This document shows, in pieces, positions 9,301-21,598 of a DNA stretch of 64,000 nucleotides; position 1 is the stretch's first letter; every line of letters starts with the position of its first letter. The notes beneath the pieces were generated by a model that was given only the letters and a program-made list of their open reading frames with translations, searched no databases and had not been told where the DNA came from. Both the position numbers and the translations under genes were made by a program. Source of the stretch: Arbacia lixula (Eukaryota; Echinodermata; Echinoidea; Arbacioida; Arbaciidae); the NCBI GenBank assembly GCA_963669155.1, contig OZ022588.1, positions 13,579,170-13,643,169 on the forward strand, written 5' to 3'.

Positions 9301-12300
9301 AACGTGATATCAGGTTGCAGTATAAAAGTCTCAATTTCACAACGTTCCGCATCATATTCCATAATTAAAATATTGCATGAAACGTTACTTTCAGATATTT
9401 TTCTTTCAGACAAGTAACATAAAAAACGTGCCCAGCCGCGCCGAAGCTAGTATTTCCATCTCAAAAAGTATAACATTTCATATTTGCTTGTCCTTATTTA
9501 GTACATAACAAGCACTAAGTGACAAAATCAAAAGTTCAGCAGCAAAAGCTGAAATGAATGCGTATAAAATCCAGGTGAACATGACGCAATCATGTATGCA
9601 TCATATTGTTGAGAGCAGCTGCTCGTATGACGTGGCTTCGAAGCTGGTAGAAAGAATTTCCACGAGCTGTATCTCCAGCTCGCCTTGTACCTCCTTGGTT
9701 GAACTGTGCCATTGTGCAGGTCATTCTATCTAGTTTGTCTCATGGCATAAAACAGTGCAGGCTGTGCGTATTATGTGCAACATTTTGTGACGTTATTTAA
9801 CCCGTTCTATACTGAGTCTGCATACACTACAGCTCAAAGGATTTGGCATAGGGAAAGGGAAAGGGAAGAAAGGGAAGGAGCCGCAGTATTAAACCGTGGT
9901 ATATTTTGTCCAGTTCAGCATGAAACATGATGCTCTCCAGGCTAAAGCATCATATTTATGCTGAACTGGAAAAAATAAGTCGCTTTTTAAAGCTGCGGCT
10001 CCTTCCCTTTCTTCCCTTTCCCTTTCCCTATGCCAATTCCTTTGAGCTGTTGTGTATATGTGGGCTGGCTTTTTTCTACTTGGATATTAAGTAGCATGAC
10101 TTTCATATGCTCTGCTGTTATGACAGTAGTCAACAGCCTATGAATAAACTTAAAATACCTCATAGGACACAATTAAGCAACAACCCTTTGCTTACTGCAG
10201 TTCCATGGCAAATTTTGACACCCTTTCTGAACCAGAATTCACAAAGCCAGAAAATCTAACCATAAGGAACAGGTTAAACCGTGTGTCAGATCACAGTTGC
10301 ATTTCTGAGATTTCAGAAACACTGATTCTAGAGAAACGCTGTTTAGATTGTAATACTTTATCTAGAAAAGAATTCTTCTAAATGCAACCTTTCTCGGATC
10401 TTTTCCATCACTACTCTTTCTTCCATTGCATCCCATATTTTTTGGTCAGGAAACAAAAGCTAAAAAAAAACCTGTAGCTCTGGGATAGATATTTGGGTTT
10501 TGTGAACCTTGGTCCAGTTTGGATTTCAAAATTTGCCACGACTCTACCGTAACCAACGGGGTGTGGCTTAAATACACCCTATGAGGAATTTGAAGTTTAT
10601 TCATAGCCTGGCGTCTACTGTCTTTTAAGCAGATTAAGCGGGAGTCACGCTGCTCAGTATCTCAGTGGAGAAAAAAATTAGTCCGCAAATATGCAGGCCT
10701 AGTAAAGAACGAGTTAAAAACATTTTGAAAGTGCCAGTTTGTATCCTGCTTCAAATCTCAAATTTAACTTATTGTTTTTTAAAAAGATTTTAAACCTGAT
10801 TGAATTTGAACCCAGATTGAGTTTACAATCATGATTTAAATCAGTGATTCAAATATGTGTAGAAAAAATATGTATGTAGACAATGTTTTGTATTGCTAAA
10901 TATGTTACTCATTGCGGATAAATGGCTACTGATAATCGTTACTGATAAACGTTTGCAGCGCACTAACTAGTTAGTGCGCTGCCCTGACCATAGGGTATTT
11001 AAGCCCCTACTTACTACAATTTTGTATCACACCTGACGAAGTGTTGCAGCGTCGCAAGAAACGTAGTGATCTTTTTGATTCCGTTATCAGTAGCCAATGT
11101 CTTGTATTGTTGAATAGAATATGTATAATATAATCACTTTGTGTATTATATGTATTTATACTATTATTGGTTTTTTAATGGTTCAAATTGATTAAATGAA
11201 AGAAGAATCTAGACAAATTGGATTTTAATTGCTACCCCTGAATTGATCCATATTTTTAAACTTTATTTTTATTTAGCTGAGCTCAACGAACCGGACCCTG
11301 ATCAATGCTTTTCGAGAGATTGGTGCAATGGCCGACAGAATTAACCTCCCAAAGACACTAGTTGTAAGTATAAACATGGTTTACTGTCAAATCGCTAACC
11401 GCTGAAGAGCAAGCGCAAATTTAATAACACCGCAAAAAATTCAAAGCCATCTTGCTATCTTTAGCAGTCTAGCTGCACAAGTCTATAGGGGATTCCAGAG
11501 TTACTAGTGCTGGTATTCAACTCGTGTGTGTGTTGCATGCTGTGAAGCGTTGCATGGCCGTAGACTCTTTTGAGACGTTAAATGTTCATGTTGATGCTTT
11601 GTTGTTGATTTTAATGCATAGGATGGTTCGTTTTGAAGTGACAAGCATTACTTGTGCACAAAAATAACAACCTGCGAATATGTTGTAGGCGTGCGGTGCC
11701 GTGAAGCAGCACAGCAGCACACAGCAGCATGCAGTGAACACTTACTGCATTACGTAAGAACAACGCTGCCCCACTCTGATAAAAAAGCAACTAACAAAAG
11801 AGACTTTTCTTGTAAATAAAGCAAAATGTGTCTGTCACTTGCATTGGTATCAGCGCAACACCACATGTTGTTAGATGAAATATCTCGCAGCAAAATGAAT
11901 ATTTATTGTCCAGATTCTGCCTGTATGTAGGGAATGCTGGGTGTAATCAAAGAATACCAATAACCCAGATTTTAGTGATTTGTCACTTGCTTCCTTTTGT
12001 CAGAGTAGGGCAGTAATGTGCAGGACGGTTTGTACCATGTTGTGTAGCCAGAAAGTAATTGTGAGTCATAAGTTTATTTAATGCACCAGTATCTATCTCA
12101 TTATTCTTATTGCTTTTGACTTCTCTGAGCCATATTCCATTGTTATGCAATGTGTGTCCAGCACAGATTATATTCAACAAATAGCAATATTCTGCTCTTC
12201 TAAGGAAAGAGTTTGAAATGTCCCTTTTTTTGTAGGAACCATAATCTCGCTTCATATACCATATTGCACCGCATAATGTATCACATACCAGGTGTGCTCC

Positions 12301-15300
12301 TCACCTCAAAGTATCACTGCAGAGCGAAGAGCTGCGATGTTCGCTGTTACGGTCTCTAGGCAACAGGAGCCTGCGTAACCTCAGCGTAATCTAGCAATCA
12401 AAGTCAAGTTTCCAGTTCTACATGTGAAGAGCTCATTTGCAAAACGGGTTAGATCCATTTTTCATCAAATTTGATTTTTTTTTTTGTCTCAATGTATAGA
12501 TTTGAAAAAGCTCTGTAAGATGATATCAAAGAAAAGTTTGAATTCCCATTAAAAAGTGAACTAATATGGCAAAGAAAAATCATTTCTTTTTCAAAAGGGG
12601 TTAGATCCATTTCAGTTTGTTTGCAAGAGGGGCTAGATCCACAAAGATAATTTTTGGAAAAAAATATTTCAAAAATATGAAGACTAGTAGACGTCTTTTA
12701 TACCAAATTTTATGTTCACATGGTAGGGTAATATAAAATGGCAATTTAGTTTCGCTTAAGAATATTGTAATATGGGAGACTAACAAAAGTAGATTTTCTC
12801 GGAATGGTCTTAAGTGGATCTATCCCCTTTTGCAAACAAGCTCTTCATGTATTATTTAGAGAGAAGTTCTTAAACAGTATTTTCTTCCATTATCCATGCT
12901 TTATACCACATCTTATATCTTTAATTTGCAAAAGGGCTACCCTGTCTGCGTAAAAGCCTTGCTGGTGACCCTTTTCCCTCTGCTTTCTTTCTTCCCAGGA
13001 TCGGGCGTCGACCCTCTTCAAGCAGGTCAACGACCAGAGGACCCTGCGGGGTCGGAGTAATGACGCCATCGCTGCTGCCTGCGTCTACATCGCCTGCAGG
13101 CAGGAGGGTGTGCCTCGCACATTCAAAGGTGGGTGGAGGTCCGGTGGGGGGGATTTGATTGGATGTCAAACGATGCTACCATGGTAGTTACCATTGTGGC
13201 AAGAGTTACCATTAATGGTAAATTTTATGCAATGGGACCCTGGAATTGTTATCTTATCTCAAGGTGTTGAGGTTGTTTCCCAAAATAAACTTCTAACCCC
13301 TGTTGCACAAAACTTTCCATTGATGGTAACTTTGCTACCAATGGCAACTTCTATAGAAACCTTGAATTTGATTGGATGTCAAGTGATGTTACCATGGTAG
13401 TTACATTGTGGCAAGAGTTACCATTAATGGTAAGTTTTATACAACAGGACCCTGGAATTGTTTTCTTATCTCAGGGTGTTAGTAAATATGTTATCATTTG
13501 TTACTTTGTAAAGCTAAGAAGAAAGATAAAACTGCACCAGGAAGGTGTTCAGAAAGCTGTTGGTAAGCTACAAATGACTTAACGCATGACTGGTGACCTG
13601 TTCTTGTGTAAATCAGATACCCCAATTTGTTCCTGTTTTAAGATAGAGGGAGGTCATTTCCAACAATCCTAATCAAATTTGACAGATCATAAACTTTGTA
13701 TTCAGATGCTTGTTAACAACAAGATCTAATTTACAAAGATCAGATTACGAATTCAGCTGATGGCAACCAAAATCATTGCGAATCTGATTTAGCACAGGTC
13801 AGGTCAGGAACAGGTCACCAGTTGTGCGTTAAGATGTTCGTAGCTTACGAACAGCTTGGTGAAACATCGCCCAGGGCAACTTCACCTCCAGACTCAGGCT
13901 TCGTGGACTAAATTTGTCCATTGCATTGTGATGTGCAAGTTGGATAAGCGTGATCAATTTTTTGTTTGAGAATTGCACCAAATACAATAAGGCGCACTGA
14001 TGTGAACATTGATGCGCATTGGAATTATAGGTATTATGATGACAATGCGATTATGAATGTAGACTCTGGTCAGTGGGTTTCAGAAGTAGACAAGGATAAA
14101 TGTTCTTTGAATGTTTCCATGGTGAGAGTGTACTAATAAATACTATTTAGAAAATAGCAAAACTTTCGGTAACACCATGTGGTTGTATTCTTTCGGATGA
14201 TTGGCCCACTTATGGGGTGAAGAAAGGAAGGAAAAGTGAAAAGTGAAAAAAGGAGAGGTGAATTTTTATATTTTATAACACTTACACAAGACTATTTTTA
14301 GCTTTAGTTTTCGGTGTTTTAAACCAAAAATAAATGAGATGGAATGGAGGTAGGAGAAGAGGGTGGGTGTTGATGAAAGTTGTGAACAAGTCACAAAGTA
14401 GTGATAAAGAGAAAAGAAAGAAAAGAAAATGAGAAAAGTGTAGAAAAGTTATAGTCAGTTCTGCAACTAACTATAGGTTTCTTTCAAAATCTGAAAGAGG
14501 GAGTATCAGTCTCGTCGTTTCGGGCAGTGTGCTCTGTCCGTCATCCGGAGAATAACTCGAAGAAACTAACGAGCGCGCCGGGTATTTATGCGATCCGAAG
14601 GGATCCGAAATAACCCGAGAGTGTCCGAAATCAGCCATTAGGAATAGAGCGTTTCGGCGCGAATGTGCTGTGTGCACTAGAGCGTGAAACAGCTGAATAG
14701 GTGCGAAAGTGCGGCGCGAATGCGCGGTGTGCACTGGAGCGTGAAATGGCGCCAAAATGCGGCGTATTCAATTCCCCGAGCTTTCGGGTAGGTCGTCGTC
14801 CCTTGTGCGTTGTGCGTGGTGCTGCCGGTGGTGCGTGGTGAAGAAATACTATTTTCTAAATAGTATTTATTAGTAGACAAGGATAGTTCTTCACTTTTCC
14901 TGAAAATGTTTGTGAAGCTTTGATGGAGATTTTGTACATGTTGTTAGTGTTTACTGCTGATTCCTGCTGAGTTTCATGACTTTTGCAAATAAGACACCCC
15001 GTCTTTAAAGGGCATCTCCTGTACTGGGAAGGGAAAAAAGTCTTCAGAATGTAATTGTTAGCAATCTTCTTGCCAATGGTATTGTCTATCATGTATTGTC
15101 TATTTTAGAAGCTTGCTGAAAGTTATTTGCCCTCAAATGATCTACATTTGGAGTAATGAGTGATTAGATCACAAATCCTCAAAATGTTCGGCCCGAACAT
15201 TTTCAGGATTTAATCATTAATCATTAATTACTCAAGATGTGGATCATTTGAGGGCAAATAACTTTCAGCAAGCTTCTAAAATGGACTATACATGAATTTA

Positions 15301-16167
15301 AGACCATTGGCAAGAAGATTGCTAACAATTACATTCTGAAGGCTTTTTTTCCTTCCCAGTACAGGAGATGCCCTTTAAAAAAAATGCTCTTTGTCTCTTA
15401 CAGTGACTTGTTAACACCAGCAGGCTTTGAAATTCAGTGAACTGATCAATAAGATGAATACTGTGAATAACATGTTTTCAACATTCGTGTGAACGATTTC
15501 TCAAAGTACTGTATTTTTCTGTTTCCGTCTCCTTTGAGCAGAAATCTGTGCTGTGTCCAAGGTGAACAAGCGAGAGATTGGTCGTTGCTTTAAGCTGATC
15601 CTGAAAGCCCTGGAAACCAACGTCATGCTCATTACTACCGGAGACTTCATGGTAAGAGTTGGCCCTGAGAGGCCAGTGGTAGTTTGTTTCCTGGGTGTGT
15701 GTCCGTCCGTCCGTCAGTCAGTCCATCCTTTTTGGATGAAATGAAAACATAAAAACATGCATTGATATGCTTGCAATAATCCTTTGAATTTTCAATTGGA
15801 TTGTGTGTGTCAAATCATTCTTTTGATGGACGCAATATCAAAATATATTGTACATCGCATGTGTGTATCATTCACCGTTCTACCAGCATTTTAATGTACA
15901 TCTCATGCACATCTCTCTGTCTGTATGTCTACCTGTGTATTTCCTGTTTTCTTTATCTCTTGCCCTCTTTCCTTGGAGCTCTCTCCCTTTCTTCTCATAG
16001 CTCTCTCTCCTCTCTATTTGTATCTCTCTTTCCCCTTCTCTCTCTCTCTTCCTCTCTCTTTCTCTCTCTGTCTCTCTTTCTCTCTCTGTCTCTCTTTCTC
16101 TGTCTCTCTTTCTCTCTCTCTCTCTTTCTCTCTCTCTCTTTCTCTGTCTCCTCTCTCTCTCTTCTTC

Positions 16168-16239
<72 letters not shown>

Positions 16240-18046
16240 CGTCTCTCTTCCCTTCCCTTCTTCCCACCCCCCTCTCACAATGAGCTAGGAATGAAGCCAG
16301 ATGTGTTTCAAGAAAAGGATCACAGTTTCTAAAGCAGAAAAGACAATTTTTGAAAGTTGAACTCAATCATCCTACCAGCACCTTTCTTTATCCAACTGTA
16401 AATTTCACATCTGCACTCCCAAATTGAAAAGATAAACCTACATGAATTTTGTTGATTCCAACTCGTGTATGTTTGATTATCCAGGTATGAGCTAAGCTGA
16501 TAGGATATGATGGTAAGATGCGATCATGACATATACCAGTACATGTAGGTAGGTGATTACATTGAGTTGGGCCATGTTGCATATGTTTTCGACTGTTGTA
16601 ACTTACTATTGATGGTATCTACCATAGCAACAGCAGTAAACCTGGAAGCCCATTGGCTGCTACCATGGTAGTTTATATTTGATAACGGTAAGTTACAACA
16701 ATTGAAAATATATATGCAACAGGCTCCTACGCCTTGATAAAAGAAAGGACAAACATGCCCATAGCCAATTTATGTCTGACTTTGTACTTTTTTTTTCAGT
16801 CTCGCTTCTGTTCGAACCTGAGCCTGCCATCAAGGGTCCAGAAGGCAGCGACACACATTGCTCGCAAGGCAGATGAGCTGGATCTTGTTGCGGGGTAAGG
16901 GTCATCAACAGTGCAGACGTGCATCTCAAAAGTTATTGCTGCGAGATTCCATGGGGTTGGGGCAATTTTTGTGACATACCACAACTCCAAATCCATATCT
17001 TTTTCAAATTAGGCAAATATAGTCCAATAATGGCATGAGCCAGAAAAATTGGGTCCCATCCAGTATTATTTCTCAAAGACCATGGCATGTTGCACTTTGA
17101 CTTCTGAAAATTTCTTGTCCATGTGAAACCAATATGATGTCCATGTAACGATGGTAGATTTTTGTATGCCTGTTGTTTCAAATCCATAAAAGATTTCCAA
17201 TTTTAATGTTTATTACTGAGAAAAGAGAGCAATTTTCCATACACGGCTCAAAACTTAACCACATCTGAATTGATCTTCATGGTGAACTGCAAAGGTTGAT
17301 ACCTCCGCTACATGGACATTGCATGAAAACATTGTCCCAACCCCATTGAATGACCCTGCAATCAAATTTTTGAAAATATTATTCCATTGCTATTTTTTTT
17401 TCATGACATCTTTCTGTATTATGTTTTATTGCAGATATCTGAGCATTTTATTTACAGACTTGATCTTAAAAGCTATGTTCATCAATTTTATATCACCCCC
17501 TTTTGTTACTGGTTCTCATAATGCCTCTCTGTATTACGGTACATTTCATTCCGTATGAGTATTCTGCCCTAATCTGACAAAAGGAAGCAAGTGACAAATC
17601 ACTCAAATCTGGGTTATTGGTACTCTAAGATTGTACCCAGCATTCCCTACATACAGGCAAAATCTGGACAAGAAATATTCATCTTGCTGTGAGATATTCA
17701 ATCTAATATGATGTGATGTTGCACTGATGCCATTTGACAGACACATTTTGCTCATTTACAAGAAAAGTCTCTCTTGTTAGTTGCTTCCTTTAGTCAGATT
17801 AGGGCAGTATTTATGTTGCCCGTCGCCATAAAAAGTGGTCCAATGTCACAAGACTTGAGTTTTTAATTTGTTTTGACTTCACCGCTAAGTTTTGGTGGTA
17901 TTATGCTTTTGGGTTGTTTGATAATTCTCCATACCATATATTAGGAAACGTTTCCCATGATGCATTGCGCAGCCACATTTGGAGTTTGGTAGGTTCGCAG
18001 TAATGTCTGCAGCCAGTCTAGTGAAATACATGTAGATATCCTATGG

Positions 18047-18104
<58 letters not shown>

Positions 18105-21100
18105 TAATGAATGATTGATTGTTTTCATCATCAGCATCATTGACAAGAATACATCTTTGTATGAAACTACTTAACATGACATTTCTACTGACAAATTCAT
18201 TACATGGATGTACATGAATACTTAAAACATATGTCGCAATAAAATTTTCAAAAACTGTCAGAGATGATTTCTAATGGTAATATGGAGTCAGGTATAGCAC
18301 ATGTGCTAGTCGAGCCTGACTTGCATTTGATTACAAATCTGTTGAAATAAAAATACATAAAGAGAAATAGGTTCATACGTGAATGGTATATTATAGATCA
18401 TTATCTTTCTAAGAAAATGATTTGTCATGAGATTCCTCCACGGATCCATGGATTTCCACAGAGTTGGAAATGTAAAAAAAAAAAAAGAACAAAAAAAACC
18501 CCATATCCCGCCGGCAGTGCATGCATTATGAATGGTGCAGTGTGAGTACATGTGCGTTATCTGTGCAGGCAGCTACCTTTCTGCATGCATGTGTGTACAC
18601 ATTTGTTTACATTGAATGCAAGTTATACGTACGTACTGCGTTTTGATCATGGATTTTACAAGTATTTGTAGGGTGTGTGGTAAAATTTCTTCAACAACAA
18701 CAACAACAAAGTTCTCACTTTCCTTTCCTTTCTCCACCCCATAAGTGGGCCAATTATTTGAAAGAATACAACCACATGGTGCTACCGAAAGTTTTACTAT
18801 TTTCTAAATAGTATTTATTAGTACACTCTCACCACTGAAACATTCAAAGAACATTTAAAGTGAAGGCTGGTGAGAAGAATGCATGAAAAGGTTTTTTTTT
18901 CATACCATTTATTCCAAAATTTCCCCCAGGGGGCTGTGAATTTCCTCTTTTTTTTTCTTTTTTTTTACAAGTTTCTCGGTCTCATGCCTGTTATAATCAA
19001 ATTCAAAAGAAGTGCGTATTATAAGAATCATAGCAATCAAAATTTGAATGTGGCTGCGCATTGCATGGGATGAGTTTCCCGTTTGCTGTATGAAGATTTG
19101 GTCATTCCGTCCCTTTAATCCATCCACCATCAAGCATCATGCCCATGAAACCGGGTGTAGCAAAACAATTTCCACCAAATCAGTGAAAGGGACACCTATG
19201 CACATTTTAGGGTAGAAAGGTTGTAGGTCAAAGGTGAGAGCTTATGGATTATATAGGCAGAAAATATTTGTCATCTTATCTGTTCAGTTCATTTATTCAA
19301 TTACTTACTTTAAAAATACCACATCTTATCTGTTCAGTTCATTTATTTTATAAACACTTACTTTATAGACACAGCACCTTATCTGTTCAGTTCACATTTA
19401 TTTGAACACTTACTTTAAAAATGCAACATTGCAATACATCCATCAAAAAGGACATGACATGAAAAAAATTAAAAGGTTACCAAACAGTCCATTCCCACCT
19501 TGGAAGTCCTACATCGATGACATAGAAAAGTCCTTAACTTGTTTTTGTTATTTTCCAGAAGAAGCCTTATTTCTGTGACGGCAGAAACCATTTTTTAAAC
19601 AATTTTAGAATCTCCCGCAACTTTCAGACGAGTTTGTGTGGAGTTTAGCCAAGTTGGCCCATGTCACAAAATGAGCTGTGCACAACTCTCATGAGCAGTC
19701 TCGAGAGGATGATATGAGTCACTTTTGGGAGCAAATTGCTGCTTTTCTGTGAATGCACCTCTCAAAATCTCAACTTGCCCAGCACTCACGACTCCAGCTC
19801 AGCCAAGTACATGTACATGTAGGAGACATACATAACTTTCCCCTGTGCAGTCCTACATCGATGACATACAAAAGTCTTTAATTTGTTGTATTTTTATATA
19901 TTTTTCAGACGCAGCCCTATTTCTGTGACGGCGGCTGCAATTTTCATGGCTTCACAAGCATCAGATGAGAAGCGCTCACAAAAGGGTAAATTTTTTAAAG
20001 TGTTTTTAACTCGCCTGATTGCGAAGTTCGTCAGAGACCTAGTAATCAATTTTCCTTCAAGTCTGTTGGTCTGTTGGTCTGTTAGTCTGTTAGTCTGTTA
20101 CAAAAATGTCAAAGTTCTTGTTTAACTTGCTCTTATTTCTTTATTTCTGCATCAATTGTGCTCATACTTGGTACACATGAGCCTTGGGTAATACCACATG
20201 TGTGTTGATGAGGATGATTAGGTCAAAGGTCATTTAGGGGTCAAAAGGTCAAATGATATGAAGCCATGTGCATAATTTTTTTTAAATTTTTGGTTCAACT
20301 AGCTCTCATTCCTTTATTTCTTAATTGTGTTCATACTTGGTACCAATGAGCCTTGAATAATACCACCTGTGTGCTGATGAGGATGATGAGGTCAAAAGAT
20401 CATATTGCATGTTTTATTGATCGTGAAATCAGGCGAGACTCTGGGTTCGCGAACTACCTTGCATTTTTTTTGGAGAAAATTGTATTTGAATTGTGGTGTT
20501 AATCTTTGATGATTTGATTTACTTCATGGAGCATTTATCATAGATGTTGGAAGCGTAAATGTACTGTTATTCCTCCGCGATGAAGTAGCCAGATGGCGGC
20601 ATGATACTGGGTTGTCCGTCTGTTCGTCAGTTTGGATCTTGTTTACGGGGTAGCTCAAAAAATAATCAACCAAATTTCATCAATCTTGATACAATGATAG
20701 TATATGACAGGGCAATTGCCCTTTTTAGATTTTGGGTAGGTTAAAGGTCAAAGGTCACAGGTCAAGGTCAAATTCTAAATTTTCACTTTTCATATGATAA
20801 CTCGAGAAATATTAAACCAAACTTCACCAAGGATAAAAGATGAGAGGATAATTCACGGATTTAATTGTGGATCAGATATGTGAACAGTCATAGGTCAAGG
20901 TTAAATCATAAAATGTCACTTTTTACATGATAACTCAGATTAATTGATCAGCTTTCATTAAACTCTGTACAATGATAATATATGACAGGACAATCAACGA
21001 TAAGATTTTGGATCGTATTGATCAAAGGTCACAGGTCAAGGTGAAATTGTGAAATGTTGCTGCTTATGTGATAGATAGTTAAATATTTGGCCAAATATCA

Positions 21101-21560
21101 CCTAATGTGGTACAATAATGATATATATGACAGGTCTCTCTTCGTTCAGGTGTATGTCATAGCCAAATAGCCATTACAGGATGAAATGTTACTAAATGTT
21201 GGAAATTTTTGCAATACTTTAGTGTCTGCGCAGGAGGGCGTAGGCAAAATAGTCGACTGCGCGCATTCAAATTTCAATAGTTCTTGCATGACTTTGCATA
21301 ATGAGTGGGAAACAGCTTGTGCAGGGCATTGTCTGAAATAATGTCACAATACTCTTTGTTTGAGTGCCTTTTGCAGTGCGAATATAGAGACCAATGACAA
21401 ATGTGCACAAATGTGCATGGGGGCTAAGGATGCATGTTGTTGATTGATGAAATCGAAGATATAAGGTGTTTAAGTTTGTGGGTTTGAAAGACTTGATTCT
21501 GTTGATAAAATAATAATATACACCTCTTTGATGTTCGTTACAAAGTTTAACCTTAATGAG

Positions 21561-21598
<38 letters not shown>

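Larger units (their letters stand above)
8857..11276 (+). other. TFIIB intron 3
   Basis: Mostly AT-rich sequence without recognisable genes. It holds a 218-bp long hairpin (9831-10048), a repeat copy near 10540-10715 and a retroelement-like segment at 10899-11115. Confidence 0.85.
11364..12998 (+). other. TFIIB intron 4
   Basis: Contains a MITE (11765-12013) and repeat R1 copy 3 (12332-12945), itself split by a nested MITE (12426-12846). Short GCAGCA repeats lie near 11705-11735. Confidence 0.85.
13129..15541 (+). other. TFIIB intron 5
   Basis: Almost wholly repeat-derived: a tandem MITE duplication (13150-13500), a GTTTCACCAAGCTG-type MITE (13552-13872), a 745-bp TIR element (14131-14875) and a foldback (15013-15379). 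Confidence 0.85.
15652..16799 (+). other. TFIIB intron 6
   Basis: Contains a (GTCC)n patch, the long CT-rich tract at 15990-16250 and a MITE at 16570-16726. The long open frames here on both strands are low-complexity artefacts. Confidence 0.85.
16895..19908 (+). other. TFIIB intron 7
   Basis: Contains a MITE (17564-17807), an ATTG microsatellite (18047-18104), an inverse copy of the 14.1-kb element end (18711-18835), a 3-unit tandem repeat (19271-19430) and the decayed exon 8 copy (19485-19600). Confidence 0.85.

Noticed and set aside
10990..11075. Functional hammerhead ribozyme
   Set aside because: CTGACGA and GAAAC are present, but stem II lacks the required closing pair and stem III is too short; kept only as a weak observation.
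15801..16366. Four overlapping open frames of 120-160 codons on both strands
   Set aside because: All derive from the CT-rich tract in TFIIB intron 6; compositional Leu/Ser and Arg/Glu repeats.
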